The notes: generated from the letters alone by a model not told the origin. 64,000 nucleotides of DNA from Siphonodentalium dalli (GCA_032622095.1 CP136063.1:27158987-27222986), one strand, 5' to 3'; counted from the first letter of the stretch, positions 1 through 13,190 are shown. Numbers and translations: made by a program.

Positions 1-1496
1 ATTAGGTGCATGCATGCAAACGGCAGCATTCACGTGCGTGTGATCAAGGCATCGCGCTATCATTCATTCACGTTCTTGAGATCGCAAATCTGAATGCTGA
101 GATGGATGTTCAATTAATTTCAATTGAAACACATTCATAATATATATGCACACAATATTTCGAATATGTTATGGATTCATATTTCAGATGACATTCGCAG
201 TCCAATTTACCAGTCTCAGATACACATAAAAACACTCGAAAACTCATCAGAACTCCTTAAGTAATACGCATATTTACTGCACAGAAACTCGGCGTTTGGC
301 GCATCTTCATCTGTGCCGTTCGCATCTTTCTGGACCGACAGTGGTCCCTTCATATCGCGCGGATATTGAGAACGACAGGGATTTTTTAAATTCTGTCAAA
401 TCGTATGCTTCATTGACAGATTCAACTATATACCGGCATTTGTTTTGGAAGCGTGGGAGTCCAGGAAATATACTAGTGAATGGATGTTCTAGAAAATTTG
501 AGTGAGCAAAAGCAAAAACACCATTGAAAAAAATCGCCAAAAAAAAATTAATGGTCTGATCTGGGAAATCTAAATGACAACTAGTGGATAAATACCCCTG
601 CTTCGTGTGGACATACACATACGATGCTCGATGTCTGTATTACGATGAGAAACCAACATATCCCCATATCATATACGTGAAAATGACTTTCCCATATTCT
701 CGGTTTTGGCGATACCCTCGGTCTTGGCGATACCACGTACACGGGGGTGGTATAGTGTATTTTGCAATTTTAGTTTTAATTTTGTTTAATTTAAATTCAC
801 ATCTGAATAATTCTGTGTTATTTTCCCACTCCTGGTGTACATCTATGTTCGGAATCGGACATTCATGATGTAGTTTTCCATTCAAAATGGAATAAACATA
901 AATAAACACTGTTGACATTAATTGTTTTATAATCAGAATCTGAGAATCATGATTCTCATTTTGATTCTAGTAAAAAGTCTTGATTCCCTGTAGAAAGTGA
1001 AACACTAACATTTTCATTATTGCAAAAAACCTGATGGATTTTAAGGCCTGCATCAAGACATTTGTTTGTGAATAAATCAAGGTAAATGTGTTAAAATATG
1101 AACGCATTTACAAATGCGTTGCTCCAAAATCGCAAAGTAGATTCGAACATGTGGTCGCTTTTCTAAGAAATTTGTGAGTGCTCTGTACATGTACATACAT
1201 GTAAGTTACTTGACCAACTACATGTACATGAGGAGTCGAGGGACACAATCAATGAGGACGTTTGTACTAAAAAATATTTTTTTACGCAAGGAACGAACAC
1301 AAGGCCAATTTCTTAATTTATATTATGAGCCAACAAGACAGATCGTAAATCTCTGTTATATGACAATATATGTGGCCATCATAATGGTCGACAGGCATGA
1401 CGCCAACAAAAACCAATCTGTCAGGCCAATATAAAGAAGTCGCGACTTATTGCTGGTGGAACCTATTAAAGGCATCGTTCCATTTCGTTAATAACA
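1..1496. other. AT-rich stretch, nothing recognised
   Basis: I see no coding region with a recognisable domain, no RNA gene and no clear repeat here. The short open frames on both strands carry no familiar motif and are about the length expected by chance in AT-rich DNA. TACATGTACA-type words occur near 1190-1230, as they do elsewhere in the window. Confidence 0.5.
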
Positions 1497-1997
1497 ACTT
1501 ACATGTAACATTCACCTCCACCTCTTTACTCTTGGGCTCCAAATAAACATGCATGCACCAGCTGCACGTTTATTATTTTTCTTGGGAAATCCCCCCCCCT
1601 GCACAGTGCTTATTTGGGTCTGCACGTTTATTAATATTTTGAAGCTATGAAAATTTAAATCAGCACAAATTCAAGATTTCTATATGATTCGGATGTAAAA
1701 ATGATGGGCTTTACTTTTGCGTGTACCCTTGAGTGCCTATAAAAGTACAGGGTGGAATAATAGTACAGGTTGGAAAATGTCGCATAACTGAATAATAGTA
1801 CAGGGCGGAATAAACGTACAGACTGGTAATATTAGTGACAGAAAATAGTTTCGATGGATAGCCAGGTCTGTGAATCTACATGTACAGTGTGCTGATCACT
1901 GTCAACAATCAAAGTTCATTTATCTATATTTACATACACCTGACATCTCTTCCGATTTCCCCATAGCGTTACAGTAGACACACCCCTTATTCAATGC

Positions 1998-2058
1998 GTT
2001 CATAAACCTATGAACGTAACGTGACGTCACTTCCAGTGTCGTTCATAGGTTTATGAAC
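1998..2058. repeat. 19-bp perfect hairpin enclosing a CRE-type palindrome
   Basis: The arms 1998-2016 (GTTCATAAACCTATGAACG) and 2040-2058 are exact reverse complements. The loop contains GTGACGTCAC at 2021-2030, which matches the CREB/ATF consensus TGACGTCA. Each arm is itself nearly palindromic. Whether the CRE-like site is functional cannot be told; no gene starts nearby. Confidence 0.6.
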
Positions 2059-2598
2059 ACATTGGTCCCGGAAATTACCGGGGATTGTCGGAAATTACCG
2101 ACTGCTTGAGTATCTAGTAGGTCAGGATTTGGCAAGAAATTTGTTTCGGTCTACAATCAGTGTTGTTGCTCGGTGATACTGAGTGTTGATGTTAAAAAAA
2201 ACGCGCTACTCAATATAGTTTTATCATTTTCCTTGCCGCTACAAATATTCCCCCGAACCTCACAAATATATCATTATGGTAGAACGGCGTGTTGTTGATT
2301 TCTTATCCGCAGCCGAAACTTAATTGTTAGTTTCAGATATTAATCATTCTTGAAATCAACACGTCTACATTAGTTGCTAGCTAAACAAGACATTTTGTCA
2401 TATGTGTATACTTTACTGTGAAATTGCGTTTCTTCCGTTCTCCATGAACGGATTCTCAAAATGTTTGATTTTCCAAAAAACAAGGATTCGAACTGTCTGA
2501 ACTGAACTCCATGCGTTCGTTTAAATAGATGAATAAATAGTGGGTAAGACATACAATCATAGTTCATAATGAATTTAAGTATATAAATATAAATAATA

Positions 2599-2737
2599 AA
2601 CGGCGGATTCAACGTGGTCATGGGTTTCGACCGCGTTAAAAAAATCAGCAAACTCTGCATGAACCCCTTTGGGGTTCATGCAGTTTGCTGATTTTTTCTC
2701 GCGGTCAAAACCCGATGACCGCATTGAAACCGCCGTT
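2599..2737. mobile_element. Fully palindromic MITE or foldback, about 139 bp
   Basis: The sequence folds on itself around 2669. The inner stem starts with AACCCC/GGGGTT and continues through GCAAACT...GCATG and its complement. The outer stem runs out to AACGGCGG (2599-2606) and CCGCCGTT (2730-2737), with a few mismatches and one 2-base bulge. There is almost no loop. It sits inside the GTACAGG-motif element and carries no open frame. Such palindromes are typical of short foldback MITEs; transcription through it would give a long hairpin RNA. Confidence 0.65.
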
Positions 2738-3330
2738 CATTTCTTATATGAATAACACAATTTAAGATTGGTGAATTATTTCTTTTGGTTAATTTAATAA
2801 ACGTACAGGACCAAATAACGATCGTACAGGTGGGAATTTTACCTCGATTTAATAATCGTACATTAGGCACCCAAGAGTACATATTCAAGTATGTGGCAAA
2901 CCAAAAAAACACCACATGATACATACATGTACCTGTACTACATGTTGACTCGTATATTTGAACCGGCTATAAAAATTATATGGTTAACCACAGTTGATGT
3001 TTTGCTCAGAGTTCCCCCTGCACTATTATTTGGGTCTGTACTTTTGTTAACTTTCAATGGAATTTCACCCCCTGCACTATTATTTGGGCCTGCACTTTTA
3101 TTTGGAGCCTGAGAGTACATGTAAGTTGCATTGACATTTATTTTCACGAATTACCATGCTAAGGAACATTGCAACTGGTTTGAAGTAACATGATCGCGTT
3201 GCGTCAACACTGGAACTGCATTGATGGTAATTTTCACCATGGTCTCACTGAGGTTCTATCAGATATAAATAGTAGTATGGTTGAGGGAGATAATTATTTT
3301 GAGAATATGTGAACCTGTGTTAACATGAGC

Positions 3331-3719
3331 CTAAGGCGACACCAATTTTTAAGTCTGGTTTACGAACACCTCCTACAACTTTTTTTCCATTTCATAAAGA
3401 AAAAAAATTAACATTTTTTGTCCCAAAATATTTTACACGCATACTGATTTTCATGTGCTGTCGCATCCGGTTCTGCTTATGATCATTTACAGATCCATAT
3501 TTTCATGTATTTCATGACAAGATATGCCTTGTTTGGTTTGAACAGAATTTCATTCAAAAACATTTTTTCACAATTTTTGTAAAATTTATGTAAAATTCCA
3601 CGATTTATTTGATATAAATTGGGGGGACAATCTTTTTTATTTTTATTTTTTCCCTCAGGACTGCATCTACTTTTTTTCTCCCCACATCGTAAACCAGACT
3701 TAAAATTGGTGTCGCTTAA
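3331..3719. mobile_element. Non-autonomous DNA element (MITE), about 390 bp
   Basis: The terminal inverted repeats are about 33 bp: TAAGGCGACACCAATTTTT followed by AAGTCTGGTTTACG on the left, with the near-exact reverse complement at 3687-3719. The interior is A/T-homopolymer rich and non-coding. The flanks do not show an unambiguous target duplication, so the superfamily is left open. Confidence 0.65.
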
Positions 3720-5177
3720 ATATCATCTGATCGAGTCAAAATCATTGAACCGTCACTTATGCATGCACATGTACATGTAGTCTTGATGTTGAGTCTGGCT
3801 TTCATCATTTTCATTAGTTTTACTGTTATCCACCAAAGGTTGAGGTGTTATGGTAAAACTGTTTGGCATCGTATACTGTTATCTTTCGAGTAAATATGGA
3901 GTCTCTAATTCTTTTATCAGTCACGCATCTACTCATCAAATAGTATAATCCTTAAATATTTGTAGTCTGGGTGATCTCGACTGCACAGTACATGTATAAA
4001 CATTCATCTGCAGTGTGTTTTAATTTGCTTTGCCGTGTAACAACTGTTGTCCCAAGTTTCAATGCCTTGTCCTCCTGGTATGTAAAGATTACCAATTTAC
4101 CATTGCCGTGTTTTAATTTGCAATTTTGATGATGACGCTCACTTGTTGATAATTTTCTTTGTCGTGTAACAACTGTTGTACCAAGTTTCTACGCCGCGTC
4201 CTCCTGGTATTTAGGGATTACCGGTGCCTTTAATAGTGATGCATCATTGCCAGTTAATGTACATTAGAGTGGAACTGAATTAACAATGTCACATTGACAC
4301 AGTACTCAGTTAAGACCAATAAAACAGCAAAAGTAGTATCATTGTACAGCAGGCTTATCACTATCAGTATCAGTACTTACTACATGTACAGACCCCCTTA
4401 CTTAGTTACTATCGTGGATCAAACTTCTCAATTCTTTTTCTTCTGGACAGGTGCATGAGCAGACCACTGGCACTACATCATGCTTGTACCAGTACCACAA
4501 ATTCAATTTTGCGTATTGTCGTAGCGAGACAATATTCTGGTTATGGGCAGATGCCCAGGTATCTGAGATACTGTTCAATACTATAGTTGATCCGTTTCGT
4601 TATCGTACCTTAATTCTTACTGTTCCGGGAATTGAAATAATTTTTGTCACATGAAATTCAGTCTTTTTCGATATTTGCGCACATCCATGCGGAAAAATCG
4701 GCCAATCTTATATATAAGTCCACAGTTTATCCGTTTGTGGCCAATACACCATTTCCTTCTGTCAATCCGCGTTGATTCGCGACAAAATTAACTCAAAATA
4801 CCACAACGAATTCTCCGCTCTTCATTTTGAAGAACGGTAACTATTAAAAAGTTAAGATTGTAATTTGGCTGCAGAAACGAAACGAAACGAATTTTGAAAC
4901 ACAATAATTGTATTTACTAATATTTTCCTGTTGGTTTATGGTCTACTATAGCATACGCAATCATTTATTTGAAATAATAAGTATCACTTAGAGAATAATT
5001 CTTACTGATAATTAGAAATATCTTTATTTTGTATCCCTTTAATATTAAATAATGGCCTTGAAAATTGTCTGTTTGTCAGTTTAATGTTCACTAATTATAG
5101 CTAGGCTGTTAGATAAAGTATGATATTGCTTCATTTGACCGGGGCAGTGTATTGTCATACTGTCATAATATATTTCA
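3720..5177. other. Non-coding stretch, one short direct duplication
   Basis: No gene is recognised here. The only structure I can support is the 129-bp spaced direct duplication at 4021-4222, listed separately. The rest is AT-rich and shows no repeat organisation until the 45-bp array begins. Confidence 0.5.
4021..4222. repeat. Direct duplication, 73-bp copies offset by 129 bp
   Basis: 4021-4093 and 4150-4222 align along their length. They share GTGTAACAACTGTTGT, CCAAGTTTC and GTCCTCCTGGTAT, with scattered substitutions that point to an old duplication. Neither copy has a recognisable coding or RNA feature. Confidence 0.7.
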
Positions 5178-7506
5178 AGTAATAAGGTAACTAATGGTCA
5201 ATGCTGCTTGAATACATAAATGATTAATAAGGTAACAACTACCCGTCAATGATCGACGTCTTAATATAGAAAGGTTGAATAAGTTAACTAACTACACGAC
5301 AATGATACTTAGCATAGAAAGGTTAATAATTTAGCTTCTTGTCAATGATGCTTTAATATAGAAAGGGTTAATAAGGTAACTACCCGTCAATAATGCTTTA
5401 GTATAGAAATGGTTACTAAGGTAACTACATGTCAATGATGCTTTAATAAAGAAAGGGTTAATAAGATAAAGTTCTACACGTCAATGATGCTTTAATAATA
5501 GAAATGGCTAATAGGGTAACTACACGTCAATGATGTTTTAATATAGAAAGGGTTAATATGGTAATTACACGCCGATGGTGCTTTAATGTAGAAACGGTTA
5601 ATATGGTAACTACCGTCCATGATGCTTTAATATAGAACTGGCTAATATGATAACTACATGTCAATGATGCTTTATTATAGAAAGGGTTAATAATGTAACT
5701 AATCACCATTGATACTCATTATAAAAAGGGTTAATAAGGTAACTACCTGTCAATTATTACTTCAATGTAGAAAGGGTTAATAAGGTAATTACACGACAAT
5801 GGTGCTTTAATATAGAAAGGGTTAATATGGTAACTACCAGTCAATGATGCTTTCATATAGAAAGTGTTATAATATGGTAACTGCACGTCAATGATGCTTT
5901 GATACAAAAATGGTTTATAAGGTAATTACCCGTCAATGGCGCTTTAATATAGAATGGTTTATAATGTAACTACTCACCAATGATACTTAGTATAGAAAGG
6001 TTTTTTTTAATGTAACTACCTGTCAATTAATGCTTTAATATAGAAAGGGTTAATAAGGTAACTACACGCCAATGATATTTAGTATAGAAAGGGTTAGTAA
6101 GGTAACTACACGACAATGATACTTTAGTATATAGATGGTTAATTAGGCAACTACCCGTCAACGATGCTTTAATATAGAAAGGGTTAACATGGTAACTACA
6201 CGTCAATGATATTTTAATAAAGAAAGGGCTAATAAGGTAACTACATGTCAATGCTGCTTTAATACATAAATGGTTAATAAAGTAACTTCACGTCAATGAT
6301 GCTTTAATATAGTAAGGGTTAATAATGTAACTACTCACCAATGATACTTAGTATAGAACGGGTTAATAAGATAACTACCCAGCAACAATGATGCTTTAAT
6401 ATAGAAAGGGTTATACTAAGGTAACTACACGTCAATGATGCTTTAATACATAAATGGTTAATAAGGTAACTACCCGCCAATGTCGCTTTAATATAGAAAG
6501 GGTTAATAATGTAACTACCCACCAATGATACTTAGTATAGAAAGGGTTAATAAGGTAACTACCTGTCCATTAATACTTTAATATAGAAAGGGTTAATAAG
6601 GTAACTACATGTTAATGCTACTTAGTATATAAAGGGTTAATAATGTAACTACACGACAATTGTGCTTTAGTATATACAGGGTTAACAAGGCATGCAACTA
6701 CCCGTCAATGGTGCTTTAATATGGAAAGAGTTAACATGGTAACTACACGTCAATGATTCTTTAATACAGAAAGGGTTAATAAGGTAACTTCACGTCAATG
6801 ATGCTTTAATATAGAAAGGGTTAATATGGTAACTACTCACCAATGATACTTTGCATAGAACGGGTTAATAATGTAACTACACGGCAATAATGCTTTAATA
6901 TAGAATTGGTCAATATGGTAACTACACGTCAATGATGCTTTAATATAGAAAGGGTTATAATAAGGTAACTACACGTCAATGATGCTTTATACAGAAATGG
7001 TTAATAAGGTAACTACCAGTCAATGGCGCTTTAGTATAGAAAGGGTTAATAATGCAACTACTCACCAATAATATTTAGTATAGAAAGGGTTAATAAGGGA
7101 ACTACCTGTCAATTAATGCTTTAATATAGAAAGGGTTAATAAGGTCACTACATTCCAACGGTACTTAGTATATAAAGGGTTAATAAGGTAACTATATACG
7201 ACAATGATACTTTGGTATATACAGAGTTAATAAGGTAACTAGCCGGCAATGATGCTATAATATAGAAAGGGTTAACATTGTAACTACACATCACTGATAT
7301 TTTAATATAGAAAGGGTTAATAATGTAACTACACGTCAATGATGCTTTAATAAAGAAAGGGTTAATAAGGTAACTTCACATCAATGGTGCTTTAATATAG
7401 AAACGGTTAATAATGTAACTACTCACCAATGTTACTTAGGATAGAAAGGGTTAATAAGTTAACTACCTGTCAATTAATGATTTAATATAGAATGGTTAAT
7501 AAGGTA
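5178..7506. repeat. 45-bp minisatellite array, about 50 copies
   Basis: A 45-bp unit repeats head to tail. Its consensus contains ATAGAAAGGGTTAATAAGGT followed by AACTACACGTCAATGATG and CTTTAAT. Copies differ by 5-20 per cent and by small indels. Variants such as ACTCACCAATGATACTTAGT recur at intervals, which suggests a multi-unit higher-order pattern. Because 45 is divisible by three, the minus strand stays open for 60-75 codons in places. These frames simply re-read the repeat and I do not regard them as genes. Confidence 0.93.
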
Positions 7507-7640
7507 ATCTATATAAACCCCTGATTTACCCGGGTGTAACCTGGGTGTGACCTGGGTGGAACCAGGGTAAAACCTATATGTACCGGGGTATACCTAGGTA
7601 AACACCAAGATTTACCATGGTACATTTTTATATGGGCACA
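7507..7640. other. Junction with short CCTGGGTG repeats
   Basis: This short spacer lies between the 45-bp array and the giant inverted repeat. It contains several copies of (A)CCTGGGTGTGA/GA and related CCGGGT words near 7535-7600. No gene is seen. Confidence 0.5.
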
Positions 7641-8850
7641 GCCACACAAGTTACACCTGTACACCATGACCATACAGTCACTCCATATATACACAAACAA
7701 GCATATGACCATTATTTACTCTCGTTATTTACATACATTAATGCTCTAAATAATCGACTCCTTAACCACAGCAGAATTATGGGTAATGTTTCAGAATTTA
7801 GTCGGAAATATGGCTTGTTGCCATTCATCGGAGGAGAGTTTTCCGATGAATGACAACAAGCGATATTTCCGACTAAATCCAGAAAAGTTACCAATAAATC
7901 TGCGATGGTTAAGGAGTCAATTACTTAGGGCTTTACTGTAAACCACAACAATGACCATACAGCCACCTTAGGTACACATAACCATAGTCACTCTATGTAT
8001 ACCTATTCACCTCACACATGACCATACACTACTTGTATACCCATACATCTCACCATGACCACCCCATTCAAGAACATATAGTTAAACATGTTTACCTATT
8101 CACATCATTCATGATCATACAATAACTCCCTTTATACATACTCACATCATATATTACCACACGGTAACTCTCTGGTTGCCATCTTGACCTGCACTCAGTA
8201 TCAAGTTGATCAATTGTGATCCTAATAGGCCAGAATAGCCACAGATTATGATTCATTTCAGTTCTGCCCATTTACTAAAAACAAATATATCCAGTATCCC
8301 AAAAGAGTTTCTCGGCAAAATTCCATAAGGCAACTTTAAAATTAATATATTATGCCCCATAAGGAAATGGGGCAACCAGAATAGGATATTTAGTTGTCAG
8401 TTGATTAGGTAACATGTATAATAACCAAGTGAGTCACAATTTGTTACATTTTCGGAACAGCGGAAGCCATTTTGAGTAATTTGGTTTATAAACACATTAG
8501 TGTGACACATTTAAGGTAGATCAAAACAATAAACACCTTTCATACCAAAGATAGTTACATTTTACTTGATTTTTCCCCCGATATTTGTGTCAAGTTTCTG
8601 GTAATGTCAGTGGTGACAAATTAAGTAAAACTTAACCAAGGTGCATCAGACATGTTATTGTTCAATGTTTAGAAGGCAGAATGGCAAATTTTATACATCA
8701 ACCACAACTTGCAAGCGATGGTGGGGCACTGGGACAATATCTACCATTTTCAATATTTTGGCAGCCAAATATACAGAAGAATGGAGTTATTGGGTTCCAT
8801 TTCGTCACAGGTAACAATTACCTTTCATCGTTTTTCCTAAAAGAAAAAAA
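7641..8850. repeat. Giant inverted repeat, left outer arm (foldback-family fragment)
   Basis: This arm is the reverse complement of about 33,640-34,840, with moderate divergence. The match holds through the GACCATACA-rich segment at 7920-8160, the ATGCCCCATAAGG segment near 8350, and the block near 8690-8800. The same family appears in the foldback element at 53,330-57,880. Here the core-type repeats lie on the outside (7641-8160) and the arm-type sequence on the inside, the reverse of an ordinary foldback. No coding capacity is recognised. Confidence 0.8.
7751..7923. mobile_element. Palindromic MITE, about 173 bp (left copy)
   Basis: The ends TAATCGACTCCTTAACCA and TGGTTAAGGAGTCAATTA are inverted. 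The two halves pair along almost their whole length, through TTTAGTCGGAAATA and GCTTGTTGCCATTCATCGG and their complements, closing near 7837 at GGAGAG. A second copy lies in the opposite arm at 34,553-34,725, so the insertion predates the inverted duplication. Confidence 0.75.
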
Positions 8851-10279
8851 AACCTCTTCTGGAAGTTGCTGGAAAGATGATCAAAATTTATGGAAGTCGT
8901 AGCTTATTTAGGAACGAATTGGGGTTTGAGCAGTAACACGCTTAAAACAATCGAGAAGTTAACATGTGCCTTATACATATATGGTCAACATTCGATAAAA
9001 GTGAATTAAGCTAGGTGGGTAATGTTCCAGTTGAAGTTTGAAAATCAGCAGAAGGTAGTTGATCTTTCTGCACTTCCACAATGAAAGGAATCTTTAATTT
9101 TACACTCAAAACGAGCCCACACGATACAAAAACAGTGGAAACTTGCAACTTTTGCCAAATCAACCACTCCCGATGTAGCACTTCATGGATGGGCGGCCTA
9201 TAGGCAACATGAGTTGTTTGAACCAATCTTCCCTGAAGATGCTGCATAGAAATTATATTGACTGATACCATCACATTTGATAACATTGACAGTGATAGTG
9301 AAGATGTGATTGCATAATCCGTGGGCAGTACTGTTGCAACATATGGTATGAATTAGATCCACTAGTCTGAATGACCTTTCGAGTTGAGTAGCATATAGCA
9401 TAGCATTGAACTTGGGGTAGGGTTAAGTTTAACTTTATTTCTGGTCTGGTACACCGTGCATGATTATAGAATTTCATGTCTGGCATTATGGATGAATTTA
9501 TGCTTATTGTGGTGCATGTTTTACAACTGTGTCCATAAAACTGACAAAGTCATGGGAATTTTTCAGAAATTTTTCACTTAAATTTTAATAATGAAAATTT
9601 TAGCTAATTTACCCAAAAAAATCAAATATTTAAACAGAATAAACTCTCCCATAACATAAACCTTCTCAGATACATTCTAGTTCCATGATATATGATAATA
9701 CTCTGAATTGATTAACAAAACGGAACCAAAATGGACCATTCTGACGTGGCAGGTATTTTCAGATATAAAATCAGTTTTAGGGGAGGGTTAATTTTTTGAA
9801 AATATCTCGGCTTGATGTTGTGATGTTAATATAAATGAATCAGGTATATAATGCTGAAATTTGTTATGTACCACTGAGAGCTTTATAACAAATAATGAAA
9901 ATTAATAGAAAATATTCTGGAAAACTTTTTTTAAAAAGCACTGCAAGTTATGCATTTTTTGCCATTTTTCTAAATGTTTTACAAAAATTGTTGGAGGATA
10001 TCATTTATTGCACATCATTGATGTTAAGCAACCCAGATAGAATAAATATATGATATTCAAGTATATTTTATTCGACATTTGTCTTGATTTATTGGTTTTC
10101 CTGATTATACTGAAATTTGCAGGTCAAAAAGACTAATAAGGTCAAAACAATATATTTTCCACTCGCTCCGCCCTGGATACCTCAATGTTTTGGAACCACC
10201 ATGGGGCAAGGATAATTGGAGATAGCGTCAAAATTTCTACCCTTTCGATTGATACTAACCTCATCTGGTGCCGGTCTAA
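8851..10279. other. Left-arm-specific segment, relic of unknown origin
   Basis: This segment interrupts the arm symmetry: the right arm holds different sequence at the equivalent place (31,956-33,640). About 8,860-9,560 is a diverged direct copy of 38,010-38,610, sharing GGAAGTTGCTGGAAA, GCTAGGTGG.TAATGTTCCAG and CCAAATCAACCACTCCCGAT. The remainder to 10,279 is AT-rich, with nothing recognised. Short open pieces remain in both copies but none is long enough to name a protein. It may be a decayed transposon or gene fragment. Confidence 0.55.
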
Positions 10280-11351
10280 TATACCTTTATTCGTGTATAT
10301 GAACAGTACTTTTCTATATACTTCTATAAAAATGTGTGTACCTATATTCGTATATCTAAATGCCATATATCTAGATATCTAAATGCCATATATCTAGATA
10401 AATGTTAAATTTGTTCAAAATAGTTATTATATACAACAATTTGTGCATACACTAAATAATTAGTCATAATTTGTATGGATCACAAATAGTTAGACTTCAT
10501 CAAACAATCTTCAATATTATGATGCCGACTATGAAAATGGAATTATACAAAATACAACTTAATTTAACTTTTTTTTATTTCAAACTCGAACAAATCTAAA
10601 AATACAATACACAATGTTTTTGAACATATATATATATATATATATTAAATATATCACACCAGATATACGAAAGCACAATAACAGCACCTAAAGTAGTTAA
10701 ATTTCAATTGAGTAAGGAATTCAGTCTAAATGAAACTGATATAAAGAAATTTTTTTTAATTATTTAAAAAAAATATTTTACTATATTTGTTCTTTAATGA
10801 ATATATGCTTGTTTTTGTTTTGGTTAAAATGAGGAAGGAATTCAATCTAATTTTTTTAAATGATGAAATTATTTTTCGAAAATGGCTATAAAAATCGAAT
10901 CAAACCCATATTCGAACTCGATCTGTATTTGGGTTGATAAACGCATGTACAAAAATTGGTTTCGATCGTATAGAAAATGTTTAGTAAAGTGAATAGACAT
11001 ACGACTGAACGGACGGACGAACGGCGAGTGGTCAATCCGGACGTCGCCACTATGTGTATGTTTTAATGGGTACACATACAAATCATACAAAATCAAGCTG
11101 AGACCATCTATAATGAAATAGAATGAACTAAAACAACCATATTTTTTATTATTATTTCCCGTGTTGTTTGTTCAATGTTATAAAGTTCCCAAATCAGAAC
11201 AGATCAGAGCATCAACAAGCCCTATGTATTATCATCTCTGGGCCATAGTAGAGATTTAAGGCATTATCCAAATACTCCAGGGGACAATTTCTCTCAACGA
11301 TTACTAGCTCAACGCCGGTATAATTATATCACCAAGGTACGTTAATTAAAT
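10280..11351. repeat. Giant inverted repeat, left inner arm
   Basis: This is the reverse complement of about 30,999-31,955. Matching landmarks include CCTTTATTCGTGTATATGAA near 10,285, the GGACGTCGCCACTATGTGTA block near 11,040, and the segment at 11,200-11,345 next to the minisatellite (CTCAACGATTACTAGCTCAA). A (TA)n run at 10,625-10,646 is a simple repeat. There is no coding feature. Confidence 0.85.
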
Positions 11352-13190
11352 GGTTGAGTAAACCAGTTCTACGTCAACGAGTAAACTTTCTACACTCAAC
11401 ATTGAAAGTGAAGTCGACCAACAGTTTCTACTCAACATGGAAAGTGAAATATCAACAGTAAACACTTTCTACTCTACGCTGAAAGTGAAAGATCAACAGT
11501 AAACACTTTCTACTCAAAATTCAAAGTGAAAGAATACAAGTAAACACTTTCTACTCAATACTGAAAGTGAAATCGATGAAGAGTAAACACTTTGTGCTCA
11601 ACATTGAAAGTGAAAGATCAATAGTAACCACTTTCTACTCAACGCTGAAAGTGAACGATCAAGAGTAAACACTTTCTACTCAACATTGAAAGTAAACGAT
11701 GAAGAGTAAATGCTTTCTATTCAACGCTGAAAGTGAAAGGTCAAGAGTAAACACTTTCTACTCAACATTGAAAGATCAACAGTAAACACTTTCTACTCAA
11801 CGCTGAAAGTGAACGATCAAGAGTAAACACTTTCTACTCAACATTGAAATGAACGATCAAGAGTAAATGTTTTCTACTCAAAATTGAAAATGAAAGATCA
11901 ACAGTAAACACTTTCTACTGAACGCTGAAAGTGAACGATCAAGAGTAAACACTTTCTACTCAACATTGAAAGTGAACGATCAAGAGTAAATGTTTTCTAC
12001 TCAAAATTGAAAATGAAAGATCAACACTAAATACTTTCTACTCAACGCTGAAAGTGAAAGATCAAGAGCAAACACTTTCTACTCAAAATTGAAAGTGAAA
12101 GATCAAGAGTAAACACTTTCTACTCAAAATTGAAAGTGAAAGATCAACAGTAAACACTCTCTACTCAACGCTGAAAATGAAAGATCGAGAGAAAACACAT
12201 TCTAATCAACATTGAAAGTGAAATCGATCAAGAGTAAACACTTTCTGCTCAACATTGAAACTGAAAGATCAACAGTAAACACTTTCTACTTAACTCTGAA
12301 GTGAAAGATCAAGAGTAAACACTTTCTACTCAACGCTGAAATTAATTGAAAGATCAAGAGTCAACACTTACTGCTCAACGCTGAAAGTGAAAGATCAACA
12401 GTCAACAATTGCTACTCAATATTGAAAGTGAACGATCAAGAGTAAATGCTTTCTACTCAATATTGAATAATGAAAGATCAGCAGTAAACACTTTCTACTC
12501 AACATTGAAAGTGAAAGATCAACAGTAAACACTTTCTACTCAACGCTTAAAGTGAAAGATCATCAGTAAACACTCTCTACTCAACGCTGAAAATGAAAGA
12601 TCAAGAGAAAACACATTCTACTCACATTGAAAGGGAAATCGATCAAGAGTAAACACTTTCTGCTTAACATTGAAAGTGAAAGATCAAGAGTAAACACATT
12701 CTACTCAATTCTGAAAGTGAAAGATCAAGAGTAAACACTTTCTACTCAACTCTGAAATTGAAAGATCAAGAGTAAACACTTACTGCTCAACGCTGAAAGT
12801 GAAAGATCGAGACAATTTCTACTCAATATTGAAAGTGAACGATCAAGAGTAGATGCTTTCTACTCAATATTGAAAAATGAAAGATTAACAGTAAACACTT
12901 TCTACTCAACATTCAGAGTGAAATCGATCAACAGTAAACACTTTCTACTCAACGCTGAAAATGAAAGATCAAGATTAAACACTTTCTAGTCAATATTAAA
13001 AGTGAACGATCAAGAGTAAATGCTTTCGACTCAATATTGAAAATGGAAGATCAACAGTAAACACTTTCTGCTCAACATTGAAAGTGAAATCGATCAAATG
13101 TAAACACTTTCTACTCAACATTGAAAGTGAAATCGATCAACAGTAAACAGTTTCTACTCAACATTGAAAGTGAAATCTATCAACAGTAAA
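11352..13190 (+). repeat. Minisatellite block A1 (CTACTCAACATTG orientation)
   Basis: The block lies in the orientation where CTACTCAAC reads on the plus strand. About 11,642-13,190 is repeated almost exactly at 16,828-18,374, with only a few differences, including a 4-bp loss near 17,190. It ends at a head-to-head junction (AACAGTAAATTGAGTAAAA), where the array flips polarity. Confidence 0.9.

Larger units (their letters stand above)
1497..3127. mobile_element. Nested inverted-repeat element(s) with GTACAGG motif arrays
   Basis: The outer ends (about 1497-1550 and 3095-3127) are inverted copies sharing an ACTTACATGTA edge and a GGCTCCAAATAAA block. A second inverted pair lies inside them (about 1722-1745 and 2860-2880), reading GTACYCTTGRGTGCCTA. 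Both zones carry repeats of a short motif of the type AATAATAGTACAGG or AATAATAGTGCAGG, near 1560-1625, 1745-1830, 2795-2870 and 3010-3100. I read this as one or two related non-autonomous DNA elements, one inserted in or recombined with the other. No transposase frame is visible between the ends. No clean target duplication was found, so the family is unassigned. Confidence 0.5.

Noticed and set aside
296..1434. Several open frames of 60-103 codons on both strands
   Set aside because: No domain, no compositional bias, no splice-like context; lengths are ordinary for chance frames in this DNA, and many begin without an ATG.
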